The position numbers were made by a program, and so were the translations under genes. A model generated the notes under the pieces. It was not told where the DNA came from, did no database searches, and worked only from the letters and a program-made list of their open reading frames with translations. Of a DNA stretch of 64,000 nucleotides, positions 9,112 to 17,836 are shown one piece after another (position 1 is the first letter of the stretch; the number at the start of each line of letters is the position of its first letter). Source of the stretch: MedAcidi-G1 sp002713545 (GTDB taxonomy: Bacteria > Actinomycetota > Acidimicrobiia > Acidimicrobiales > MedAcidi-G1); NCBI GenBank assembly GCA_964013895.1, contig CAXGYF010000001.1, positions 177,379-241,378 of the forward strand, read 5' to 3'.

Positions 9112-9861
9112 ATGCCAACCCTAATTCTTCTACGTCATGGCCAAAGTGAATGGAATGAACAGAATCTTTTCACGGGCTGGTACGACTGCGATTTAACAGC
9201 TAGGGGAATAGACGAAGCTATCCAAGCGGGGGAGTTGTTGCTTCAATCCGATTCAACGCCTGATGTGATACATAGCTCATTGCAAAAAAGAGCAATTAAA
9301 ACAGCTCAATTAGTTAACAGAAGTACCAGCAAAAAAATACCAATCTATAAAAATTGGCGTCTAAATGAACGTCATTACGGAGATCTAACTGGACTTAACA
9401 AATCGGAAGCAAAAATAAAATTCGGTGAGCAAAAAATTCAAGAATGGCGCCGCGGGTACAATACACCTCCACCTCCTATAAGCCCTGGGAACCGTTTTAA
9501 TCCAAAAAATAACGAAGCGTACAAAGATTTACCCGAAGAATTAATTCCATTAAGTGAATGTTTAGCAGATGTCATGAACCGCTTACTTCCCTATTGGTTT
9601 TCAGATATTGTGCCTGACCTTAAATCTGGAAAAAAAGTTCTTATAGCTGCACACGGGAATAGTCTCAGGGCACTTTGTAAACATCTAGACAAAATCAAAG
9701 ACGAAGAAATTGTAAAACTCAACATACCAACAGGTATGCCTTTCATTTATGAACTAGATGACGAACTTAATCCGAAAATAGAAAAACCTGTTTTAGAAAG
9801 AGCGATTGATCCAGAAGCTGCTTTGGTTCGGACTGAGTCAACGGAAAAACAAGAACAGTAA
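9112..9861 (+). CDS. gpmA: 2,3-bisphosphoglycerate-dependent phosphoglycerate mutase
   Basis: Interconverts 3- and 2-phosphoglycerate in glycolysis and gluconeogenesis. The phosphorylated histidine is His9 in LRHGQSEWN; LFTGWYDCDLT, LNERHYGDLTG (near residue 85, with the acid/base glutamate) and the second histidine in AAHGNSLRAL (near 182) are all present. The 249-residue length fits the cofactor-dependent type. Divergent from dnaK and followed after 137 bases by the EtfD-like gene; no functional link to either is evident. Confidence 0.95.
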   Translation: MPTLILLRHGQSEWNEQNLFTGWYDCDLTARGIDEAIQAGELLLQSDSTPDVIHSSLQKRAIKTAQLVNRSTSKKIPIYKNWRLNERHYGDLTGLNKSEAKIKFGEQKIQEWRRGYNTPPPPISPGNRFNPKNNEAYKDLPEELIPLSECLADVMNRLLPYWFSDIVPDLKSGKKVLIAAHGNSLRALCKHLDKIKDEEIVKLNIPTGMPFIYELDDELNPKIEKPVLERAIDPEAALVRTESTEKQEQ

Positions 9862-9998
9862 GTACGCATTAAAGAATGGGTTTAAATTTCGAATTTATCC
9901 AAAATAAGTAAAATTATTTTCTAGACTAAGATTAATAGAAGCTGTTTGCAATAAATCAAAATTACATTCAGCCGGATACAAGATAGGGTCATCAAGTC

Positions 9999-12245
9999 AT
10001 GAAAAAACCCAGCATGAGACCACATCACGCAATTATTGGACTCGGTGTTTTAATTGCTCTTTTCACAGCACTTTCTGGAGTGGCGGCATCAATTTTCAAA
10101 TTTCATGATGACTCTCCGATAACCAGAGAGGTTTTTGAAAACATACCGGGGTCAATAAAATTTACTTTCTATTTGGTTACCTCCCTGATGCTTGTTTACG
10201 GATCTGTTCTTTTTGCTAACCGCGTTAAAAACTGGGAAAGAGGAACGCCAGATAACCGTTCAACTAACAGAAAAAATGCTAAGGCTCGTTTTTCGGATTT
10301 CAGAGCCGGCGTTTACATGCAGACCCTAGTGCGCGAACCGGCTGCCGGCATAATGCACTCCTTGATGTACTTCCCTTTTTTAATTCTTCTCGCGGTCACA
10401 ACAACCCTTGAAATAAACCATCAACTTCCAGAAAGCTTAAAATTTTTACACGGAGATGTATACCGTGCCTACACAGCAGTTGGCGATATCGCGGGAGCAC
10501 TTTTCCTCATTGGTGTTGTTTGGGCTTTGGCCAGAAGATACGGACCGAAACGATTTAGACCATACAGAATACGAATCAAATCAAAACCTGAACATGCGGT
10601 CGTGCTATTGATATTTTTATCCATAGGTGTAACCGGTTTTGGTGCAGAAGCTTTTCGAATAGCTCTTGTTGAATCGGAAGCTAGAACCGCAGAAACCTGG
10701 TCATTAATTGGGTATCCGTTGGCAAAAATTATTGACAGTTCAGACTCTTTAACAAATAACGTTCATGGTTGGCATCAATTTTGGTGGATTTCTCATGTGG
10801 TCTCATTTATAGCCTTTTTAGCTCTTCTTCCAATAACAATGCTTAGACACATGTTTACTTCTCCTTTAAATATGTATTTGAAGGATCGTGACCGCCCCAA
10901 AGGTGCGATGAAGCCACTACCCAACCTTATGGAAACCGAATTGGAGACTTTTGGAGCTTCAGTAATCGAAGACTTTACATGGAAACAATTACTCGATACC
11001 GACTCGTGCACTATGTGTGGAAGATGTACGAGTGTGTGTCCAGCTCATGCAACAGGAAAACCTCTGGATCCAAGAGAAATAATTCTCAAAACAGGTGAAG
11101 TAATGGCTGCAACTGGTGATCCAGTTGTCTCACCCCCTATTGGAGTTGACGCGGAAATTTCAATTTCAGCTAATTCAATGTTTGAAAGGGTTACACCTGA
11201 AGAAGTTTGGGCTTGCACATCTTGTAAAGCTTGCGACGAAATATGTCCTGTAAATATAGAGATTCTCGACAAAATATTGGATATGCGGCGCTACCTCTCT
11301 CTAATGGAATCAAATTTTCCAACGGAATTGGGTAATGCGTATCGATCAATGGAAAATTCAGGAAATCCATGGGGATTATCGCAAGGATCAAGAACCGAGT
11401 GGATTGATGACTTGGAAGGTGTTGAAGTAATAGAAGGTGGTGAACCGCTTGAAAGCGAATTCCTCTACTGGGTAGGTTGCGCAGGCTCTTTCGATGATAA
11501 AAACAAAAAAGTTTCTAGGGCGATGGCCCAACTATTAAATATGGCGAATGTTTCTTTCTCGATTCTTGGGCCTTCTGAAATGTGTACTGGTGACCCGGCA
11601 AGAAGATCTGGAAACGAATACATTTTTCAAATGCTTGCTGCGCAAAATATAGAAACTCTTAATTCGATGGGTGTTAAAAAAATCATTACTCAATGTCCCC
11701 ACTGTTTTAATACGTTAGGAAATGAATATCCGCAACTTGGCGGTCATTACGAAGTAGTGCACCATTCTCAATTGCTTGAATGGTTAATTGACCAAGGAAA
11801 GCTTGATATGACAGATGCTGAATTGAATGAACGGCTCGTTTATCATGACTCATGTTATTTAGGTCGCCATAATGACGTCTATCAAGCTCCAAGAAAAGTA
11901 GTCGCAAGTATTGGTGGTCTTGAAGTTGTCGAAGCAGAACGACAAGGAACAAAAGGTATGTGTTGTGGTGCAGGTGGCGGAAGAATGTGGATGGAAGAAG
12001 ACACAGGCAAAAATATAAATGTGGAAAGATCCCAAGAATTGCTAGCAACAGGGGCTGACAGAATTGCTACAGCGTGTCCGTTCTGTTTTGTAATGATTGA
12101 TGATGGAGTTAAGGGAGAAGGAATAGAAGAAAATGAAGTAAAAGTAGGCGATATAGCTATACATCTTCTAGAAGCTCTTCAACCAAAAGAAGATCAAACA
12201 AAATCTTTAGAAACTATCACGCAGGGAAATGACGAAAATAATTAA
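9999..12245 (+). CDS. Membrane iron-sulfur oxidoreductase, EtfD-like (heterodisulfide-reductase-type CCG domains)
   Basis: Probable electron-transferring flavoprotein:menaquinone oxidoreductase, feeding electrons from fatty-acid oxidation into the respiratory chain, as proposed for mycobacterial EtfD. The N-terminal 300 residues hold about six membrane segments resembling the nitrate reductase gamma cytochrome domain. Two ferredoxin-like clusters follow: CTMCGRCTSVCP from Cys337 and CTSCKACDEICPV from Cys406. Two CCG domains end the protein (VGCAGSFDD near 488 and CCGAGGGRMW near 655). 748 residues, shorter than mycobacterial EtfD. No etfAB in this window, so the partner is inferred from the family. 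Its last 4 bases overlap the convergent dcd gene. Confidence 0.82.
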   Translation: MKKPSMRPHHAIIGLGVLIALFTALSGVAASIFKFHDDSPITREVFENIPGSIKFTFYLVTSLMLVYGSVLFANRVKNWERGTPDNRSTNRKNAKARFSDFRAGVYMQTLVREPAAGIMHSLMYFPFLILLAVTTTLEINHQLPESLKFLHGDVYRAYTAVGDIAGALFLIGVVWALARRYGPKRFRPYRIRIKSKPEHAVVLLIFLSIGVTGFGAEAFRIALVESEARTAETWSLIGYPLAKIIDSSDSLTNNVHGWHQFWWISHVVSFIAFLALLPITMLRHMFTSPLNMYLKDRDRPKGAMKPLPNLMETELETFGASVIEDFTWKQLLDTDSCTMCGRCTSVCPAHATGKPLDPREIILKTGEVMAATGDPVVSPPIGVDAEISISANSMFERVTPEEVWACTSCKACDEICPVNIEILDKILDMRRYLSLMESNFPTELGNAYRSMENSGNPWGLSQGSRTEWIDDLEGVEVIEGGEPLESEFLYWVGCAGSFDDKNKKVSRAMAQLLNMANVSFSILGPSEMCTGDPARRSGNEYIFQMLAAQNIETLNSMGVKKIITQCPHCFNTLGNEYPQLGGHYEVVHHSQLLEWLIDQGKLDMTDAELNERLVYHDSCYLGRHNDVYQAPRKVVASIGGLEVVEAERQGTKGMCCGAGGGRMWMEEDTGKNINVERSQELLATGADRIATACPFCFVMIDDGVKGEGIEENEVKVGDIAIHLLEALQPKEDQTKSLETITQGNDENN

Positions 12246-12802
12246 AAATTTTCCCAATATCTACTTGCCTTTGGTCCTTCTTGGCCCCTGTATTTAGAAC
12301 CAAGATCTGAAGACCCATAAGGTCTATCGGCAGCTGTAGTCATTTTGACAAAAGAAATCTGCCCAATCTTCATACCGGGGTAAAGAGTGATTGGCAAGTT
12401 AGCCACATTCGAAAGTTCCAAAGTCAACTGTCCATCCCAACCAGCATCAACATAACCAGCAGTTGAATGGATCAATAAACCTAAGCGACCCAAACTTGAT
12501 TTTCCTTCCAAGCGAGCTACCAAATCATCCGGCACAGACACTCTCTCCAAAGTAGATCCTAAAACAAATTCACCGGGATGAAGCATGAAAGGATCCTCAG
12601 CATTAGCTGACACCTCTTGGGTCAAATTAGATAAATCTTCTCGAACGTCTATATGCCCTAAGGTGTGATTCTTGAATACAAGAAAACGGTGATCCAGATG
12701 AAGATCTACTGATGAGGGCTGCAAACAATCTTTATCAAAGGGCTCAATAATAATTCTTCCATCTTGGATTGATTCAAGAATTGACCTGTCAGAAAGAATC
12801 AT
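12242..12802 (-). CDS. dcd: dCTP deaminase (possibly bifunctional dCTP deaminase/dUTPase)
   Basis: Makes dUTP from dCTP, or dUMP directly in the bifunctional actinobacterial form, to supply thymidylate synthesis. The dUTPase-like fold is shown by RLEGKSSLGRLGL near residue 112, the catalytic region GYVDAGWDGQLTLELSN near 127, and the C-terminal nucleotide-closing tail YRGQEGPKASRY. 186 residues, standard. Opens with MILSDRSI as usual for Dcd. It converges on the EtfD-like gene with a 4-base overlap. Whether it releases dUTP or dUMP cannot be read from the sequence alone. Confidence 0.93.
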   Translation of the reverse strand: MILSDRSILESIQDGRIIIEPFDKDCLQPSSVDLHLDHRFLVFKNHTLGHIDVREDLSNLTQEVSANAEDPFMLHPGEFVLGSTLERVSVPDDLVARLEGKSSLGRLGLLIHSTAGYVDAGWDGQLTLELSNVANLPITLYPGMKIGQISFVKMTTAADRPYGSSDLGSKYRGQEGPKASRYWENF

Positions 12803-12832
12803 GATTCGAAAAATAAACTAATTAGACAGAAA

Positions 12833-13411
12833 TTAAGCATTACTACTCCATGGATTTTTAGAGAAAAAATCCCTTATCAGTGGTTCGTAATATTCTAGTG
12901 AGTTTGATTTATATGAAGGGTCGAAGGCCGGAGAGTCATATTCAGCACAAAATTCCTCACAATATCCATAATGTTCGTTTTCATTAAATGCATCTCTTGC
13001 ATTACGATCCCCGCCCAAATGATGCCAAAAATAGTACCCCTGAAACACCCCATGATTTTTTACCATCCAATGATTAGCTGGGGAAACAAAAGGCTTGAGG
13101 ATCGCCGCAGCGACATCGGGGTGATTATAAGGAGTTAAAACATCACCGACATCGTGCAGTAGAGCGCAAACGATGTATTCATCATTACGACCATCCCGTT
13201 CAGCTCTTGTGGCGGTCTGAACACTATGTTCCAATCGATCTACGGGAAATCCCCCATAGTCATTTCTCAATAATTCAAGCTGTTCAAGAATTCGACCTGG
13301 TAAGGCAGCCTCTAATTCACTCCTTTGGGACATAATTAACTCCCAATCTTCTTTTGTGGAGTCAGCAAAAGAAGTAAAAGTTGCTCTCGGTGCATTTTCA
13401 ATATCAGTCAT
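12833..13411 (-). CDS. HD-domain protein resembling PhnZ/TmpB-type diiron oxygenases
   Basis: 192 residues from ATG 13411, chosen because GGAGG lies 4 bases upstream and the 26 residues upstream of it look non-coding; the frame stays open to 13489. Putative metal ligands are His62 (LEHSVQTATRA), His86-Asp87 (ALLHDVGD), His97, His120 (KNHGVFQGYYFWHH) and Asp164 (AFDPSY). A tyrosine-glycine-glycine precedes the first histidine, as I recall for PhnZ and TmpB, which oxidatively cleave hydroxylated aminophosphonates. It could instead be a plain HD phosphohydrolase. No PhnY/TmpA hydroxylase is adjacent. Next to dcd, same strand, 30 bases apart, with no obvious functional link. Confidence 0.65.
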   Translation of the reverse strand: MTDIENAPRATFTSFADSTKEDWELIMSQRSELEAALPGRILEQLELLRNDYGGFPVDRLEHSVQTATRAERDGRNDEYIVCALLHDVGDVLTPYNHPDVAAAILKPFVSPANHWMVKNHGVFQGYYFWHHLGGDRNARDAFNENEHYGYCEEFCAEYDSPAFDPSYKSNSLEYYEPLIRDFFSKNPWSSNA

Positions 13412-13616
13412 TAGGCCTCCACGTCTGCACACAAAATGGTAGGGCAGAAACTCACAAAATGCTTGTTGAACGCACTTTTTTAAAAACAAGTTGCAAAAGT
13501 CTGCTTAAAGGTCAGCAACCCAGATCATAAACTAATCGGAGGTAAGATTCTCAACGCGCACTCACACTATATTTAGTGGTCTGGTTAAAAATTAAATCAA
13601 ATACTAGGGTTTTAAT

Positions 13617-14609
13617 ATGGATCTCGAATCAGGATCATCGATTGAAAGTTGTGACTACCACACAGCCGGCGAACCATTCAGAATAGTTGATGCGGGTCCA
13701 ATGGAAGGTTCAACCGTAATTGAACGTCGTTCATGGGCAGAAAAAAATCTTGATGACCTTCGCAAATTTTTAGTCCATGAACCTAGAGGACACGCCGACA
13801 TGTACGGCGGTTTTATTGTTCCCCCCGATGATTCAGATGGAGATCTAGGAGTTGTTTTCTTTCATTCAGATGGTTTTAGCACTGCATGTGGCCACGGAAC
13901 AATTGCATTAGTGACTTGGGCAATAGAAAGTGGTTTTATTGAATCAAAAGCAAATAATCTCGACGTCGTTATTGACGTACCTTCCGGAAGACTCTTCACA
14001 AAAGCCAAAATACTTAATGGAAAAGTCGAAAGCGTAACTTTCATTAATGTCCCTTCTTTTGTAAGCGCTAAAGAAGTAATAATAGATACGGAATTTGGAC
14101 CAATAACTTTAGACGTATCTTTTGGAGGGGCTTTTTATGCTTCAGTCGAAACCCATCAGTTGGGTTTAAATACAAATTCAAAAGACTTAAATAAATTGAT
14201 TGAAATCAGTAAAGAGATTAAATCGCAAACTAAAAATCTGAAATTAGCTGAACACCCCTCAGACAAGAGACTGTCAGGAATATACGGTTCAATCTTTTAT
14301 GAAACTCTGGAAGAAAAACCTCTAAGACAACGCAATATAACTATTTTTGCGGATGGACAAGTAGACAGATCGCCATGTGGTTCAGGTACTTCTGCGCGAC
14401 TTGCCTTACTTTATGAAAAAAACCTCATAGAAACTAATGAACCTTTTTTTAACCATGGAATTGCAGGTGGGCTGTTTAAAGGGCAAGTGATCGACACAAA
14501 AGAAACTGGCATAATTACATCTATTGAAGGATCTGCTTATTGCTGCAGCAAAAACTCTTTCTATCTAGACTCGCGTGATCCAATCGGCATGGGATTCAAA
14601 CTAAAATGA
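13617..14609 (+). CDS. Proline racemase-family enzyme (hydroxyproline epimerase or dehydratase)
   Basis: Acts on proline-type amino acids: the family contains proline racemase, 4-hydroxyproline 2-epimerase and trans-3-hydroxy-L-proline dehydratase. Starts with the family's DYHTAGEPFRIV; catalytic candidates are Cys91 in STACGHGT and Cys254 in DRSPCGSGTSAR. A Cys/Cys pair is typical of racemases and epimerases, whereas the dehydratase usually has a threonine at the second site. 330 residues, normal. It overlaps the next gene (ornithine cyclodeaminase family) by 4 bases, so the two probably act in one pathway, such as hydroxyproline or D-proline breakdown. Exact substrate undetermined. Confidence 0.85.
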   Translation: MDLESGSSIESCDYHTAGEPFRIVDAGPMEGSTVIERRSWAEKNLDDLRKFLVHEPRGHADMYGGFIVPPDDSDGDLGVVFFHSDGFSTACGHGTIALVTWAIESGFIESKANNLDVVIDVPSGRLFTKAKILNGKVESVTFINVPSFVSAKEVIIDTEFGPITLDVSFGGAFYASVETHQLGLNTNSKDLNKLIEISKEIKSQTKNLKLAEHPSDKRLSGIYGSIFYETLEEKPLRQRNITIFADGQVDRSPCGSGTSARLALLYEKNLIETNEPFFNHGIAGGLFKGQVIDTKETGIITSIEGSAYCCSKNSFYLDSRDPIGMGFKLK

Positions 14610-15529
14610 AAGAAATTCGTCACTACTCCGCCCATGAAATTTTTTCATTCGGTGTTAAAAACACTATTTCTGCTCTAAAAAATGGTGCTGCAAATAACGA
14701 CAAACCTATTCCTAGAGAACATATTCCTCTGGATCCAGGAGAAGATTTTCTCTTGATGCCGGCAGTTTCTTCAACTGGTATCGGAATAAAACTAGTTACA
14801 GTAATGTCGAAAAATCCAAATATTGACCTTCCTCTTGTTCATGGCTTTTATCTTTACTGCGACAAAAAAACCGGTGTTCCCAAAGCTACTTTTGATGGTT
14901 CAGCTTTAACCACGCTTAGAACACCTGCAGCATCAGCAGTTGCAACAGAAATACTCGCAAAAGAAAAAGTCAAAAATTTAGGAATTTTTGGTACAGGGGT
15001 CCAAGCACGAGGTCATATCGAGGCAATGCTTGCGGTTCGTCCAGAAATTGAGCAAATTTATATTTCGGGGAGAACACGTAAATCCGCTGAAAAATTCCTT
15101 GATTCTTTAGATCTAAAAGATCAAAAAATTAATATAAGTGCCCCCGAAGAAACTGCCGCCTGTGATTTAATTTGCTCATGTACAAGCTCTACAACACCAG
15201 TAATTCCTACTGGGTCAGTTAAATCAGGGGCTCATCTAAATTTAATCGGATCTTTTTCTGATGAACAAAAAGAAGCAGACTCAAAATTAATACAAAATGC
15301 AGAAATTTTTGTAGATCATCGAACAGCTGCCAAAAAAGAAGCTGGGGAACTTATAAGTGCCGAAATTGAAGGAATTTGGTCCTTCGACCAGATAATAGGA
15401 GACTTTTCACAACTAGTTCAGAAAAAAGCAAGTAGAAGTTCCTCAGAAGCAATAACACTTTTCAAATCGGTTGGCCTTGCTAGTTGGGACTTAATTGTCG
15501 CTGAAACGATCTATAGAGAAACAAATTAA
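14606..15529 (+). CDS. Ornithine cyclodeaminase / mu-crystallin family protein, candidate pyrroline-2-carboxylate reductase
   Basis: NAD(P)-dependent enzyme of the OCD/mu-crystallin fold, 307 residues. The Rossmann loop is GIFGTGVQARGH near residue 127; the conserved lysine region GIGIKLVTVM lies near 66, and FDGSALTTLRTPAASAVAT, the family's substrate-side motif, near 94. Members include ornithine cyclodeaminase, alanine dehydrogenase and delta1-pyrroline-2-carboxylate reductase. Because its start overlaps the proline racemase-family gene by 4 bases, reduction of pyrroline-2-carboxylate (from trans-3-hydroxyproline) is the best-fitting role, but this is inference. Confidence 0.85.
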   Translation: MKEIRHYSAHEIFSFGVKNTISALKNGAANNDKPIPREHIPLDPGEDFLLMPAVSSTGIGIKLVTVMSKNPNIDLPLVHGFYLYCDKKTGVPKATFDGSALTTLRTPAASAVATEILAKEKVKNLGIFGTGVQARGHIEAMLAVRPEIEQIYISGRTRKSAEKFLDSLDLKDQKINISAPEETAACDLICSCTSSTTPVIPTGSVKSGAHLNLIGSFSDEQKEADSKLIQNAEIFVDHRTAAKKEAGELISAEIEGIWSFDQIIGDFSQLVQKKASRSSSEAITLFKSVGLASWDLIVAETIYRETN

Positions 15530-15600
15530 AAAATAAATTTTCCCACTGTGCTTAAAGGGATACGACGTGGAAAAATAAAACTTTACAGAAACGGCTGAAA

Positions 15601-17835
15601 ATGAAAAACGATTCTTCAAAATCTTCAGACCCCGTTAATGAAGATGAAACCAAAATGTCTTCATTAACGTCAGTGGTAATTGATGAAGAAGAGCGTCGAG
15701 CAAAACAAAAAGAATCAGAAATAATTTTTCCAGATGACCTTTTGCCAGGTGTTAAGTCAGAAGGAATCAGCTTTAAAAAAGGTCTAAGACTTGGTGGAGG
15801 AGCAGCAACATTTTTTACTCTCGCTCTTTTATCTGGGCTAGAGGAACTTCAAACCGCAGCTATAAATGTCTTAGCCCCAGATATACGGGACACATTTAAT
15901 GTCAGTGATGGAACAATTACTTTCATAGCCAGTTCATCAGCGGCCTTTGTTGTCTTGGGCTCACTTCCAATGGGCTGGATGGCAGACCGTTTAAGAAGGG
16001 TTCCAATAATTGGCTGGGCTAGTTCAATTTTTGCTGGAATGGTTTTCTTATCAGGAATTGCAATTAATGCCTTCATGTTCTTCTGGGCAAGGTTTGGAGT
16101 TGGAATTGCAAAAGCAAGTACAATTCCGGTTCACAGTTCTGTAATTGCTGACACCTACCCCATCGGCATACGAGGACGACTCGGTTCATTAAATGGGATC
16201 ATTAATAATGGGTTGAGAGTCACCAGTCCAATTCTCGTAGGAGCAATAGCCCTTGCAGCGAATGGTTCAGATGGAATTGATGGTTGGAGATGGTGCTATT
16301 ACCTTCTCGGAGTGCCTGTTGTAATTGTTGCTTTATATTCATTTTTCTTAAAAGAACCAGAAAGAGGAAAATGGGAAAAAACTGACGTTCTAGGAGAATC
16401 TTTCGTTGAAGACAAACCTTTACCCATCTCAATGGAAGCAGCATTTTCACGATTACTACAAATAAAAACAGTTAAAACAGTTGTTGTCGCTTTTAGCGCA
16501 CTTGGATTTGGACTTTTCACGGCACCTGTTTTAGAAAATCTTTTTCTTGAAGATAAATTTGGATTAGACGCCTTTGAAAGAGGAGTGAGTGGAACAGTAG
16601 GAGGAGTTTTTGCAGTTATAGCTCTCATATGGGTAGGTCCAAAATTTGACCGCCTCTGGAGAGAAAACCCCACCCGAACTCTGCATCTAATTGGCTTAGG
16701 AATAGCTTTAGCCGGAATACTCAAACCAGTCCAATTTTTTATGCCTAATGTCGCCTTATTTGTGATAGCGGGCATACCTAGTCTAATTCTCTTAACTGCT
16801 TCTTTTGCAATGGTAAGTCCTATTTTGCAAGCAATCGTTCCATACCGATTACGTGGCACTGGTTCAGCGTTAGTAACTCTCTACATCTTTTTTATAGGTG
16901 CGACAGGTGGAGGACTAATTTCTCTTCTTTTCACAGACACTTGGGGCCCGCGTGTAACCGTCATAGTCCTTACTCTTCCCTCTTCAGTAATTGGCGGTTG
17001 GATAATGCATCGGGGCGCCAAATTTCTGAGAAATGACCTTTCATTAAACGTTCAGGAGTTATTTGAGGAACAAGAAGAACAGCGTCGTAGATCTAACACA
17101 AACGAGACAATCCCTGCACTACAAGTAAATAACGTTGATTTCTCTTATGGGACAGTACAAATTCTTTTCGATATTTCGCTAGAGGTAAATAAAGGTGAAA
17201 CACTCGCACTTTTAGGAACAAACGGAGCTGGAAAATCAACTCTTCTTAGAGTTATTAGTGGTTTAGGAGTTCCAAAAAGGGGTGTAGTGCGACTTAATGG
17301 ACAAACAATCACCTATGCCTCCCCAGAAAGACGAGCAAAGTTAGGAGTCCAACAACTCCCTGGTGGATCAGGGGTGTTTAGTGACATGACAGTTAATCAA
17401 AATCTAATTATGGGTGCTTACATTCATAAAGACAATAAAGAAGATGTTAAAGAAAGAATTGAAAAAGTATTTGAACTTTTCCCAGAACTACAAAAACTAC
17501 AAAAACAAAAAGCAGGATCACTCTCAGGTGGTCAACAACAAATGCTCTCACTTGGGCGCGTTCTTCTCCATGAACCAGAAGTTCTTCTTATTGATGAACT
17601 TTCTCTAGGGCTAGCTCCAACAGTTGTTCAAGACCTCTTAAATATTATCGAACGTCTTCAAGAGAACGGTCAGACAATGATTGTCGTGGAACAATCATTA
17701 AATATTGCCCTTTCAATCGCTAATAGAGCCATTTTCTTGGAAAAAGGACAAGTTCGCTTTGAAGGTTCGGCTCAAGAACTCGCTGAACGTGATGATCTAG
17801 CCCGTGCTGTTTTCCTTGGAGATGAAGGCGGTTGA
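15601..17835 (+). CDS. Fusion protein: MFS permease plus LivF-type ABC ATPase
   Basis: 744 residues with two parts not normally joined. Residues about 60-480 form an MFS-type permease of about 12 membrane segments, with the loop signature GWMADRLRRVP after the second. Residues about 505-744 form an ABC ATPase of the branched-chain amino acid LivF class: Walker A GTNGAGKST at 539-547, signature LSGGQQQ from 641, Walker B VLLIDELSLGLAP from 661 with Glu666. The usual Walker B proline is Leu667. The N-terminal 55 residues are charged. It is followed, with the stop codon almost touching, by a LivH-LivM-LivG fusion, so both probably form one transporter. No substrate-binding protein is nearby. Confidence 0.88.
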   Translation: MKNDSSKSSDPVNEDETKMSSLTSVVIDEEERRAKQKESEIIFPDDLLPGVKSEGISFKKGLRLGGGAATFFTLALLSGLEELQTAAINVLAPDIRDTFNVSDGTITFIASSSAAFVVLGSLPMGWMADRLRRVPIIGWASSIFAGMVFLSGIAINAFMFFWARFGVGIAKASTIPVHSSVIADTYPIGIRGRLGSLNGIINNGLRVTSPILVGAIALAANGSDGIDGWRWCYYLLGVPVVIVALYSFFLKEPERGKWEKTDVLGESFVEDKPLPISMEAAFSRLLQIKTVKTVVVAFSALGFGLFTAPVLENLFLEDKFGLDAFERGVSGTVGGVFAVIALIWVGPKFDRLWRENPTRTLHLIGLGIALAGILKPVQFFMPNVALFVIAGIPSLILLTASFAMVSPILQAIVPYRLRGTGSALVTLYIFFIGATGGGLISLLFTDTWGPRVTVIVLTLPSSVIGGWIMHRGAKFLRNDLSLNVQELFEEQEEQRRRSNTNETIPALQVNNVDFSYGTVQILFDISLEVNKGETLALLGTNGAGKSTLLRVISGLGVPKRGVVRLNGQTITYASPERRAKLGVQQLPGGSGVFSDMTVNQNLIMGAYIHKDNKEDVKERIEKVFELFPELQKLQKQKAGSLSGGQQQMLSLGRVLLHEPEVLLIDELSLGLAPTVVQDLLNIIERLQENGQTMIVVEQSLNIALSIANRAIFLEKGQVRFEGSAQELAERDDLARAVFLGDEGG

Positions 17836-17836
17836 T

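Noticed and set aside
13412..13489. 26-residue extension of the HD-domain protein
   Set aside because: GGAGG lies just before the internal ATG at 13411, and the extension looks like random sequence.
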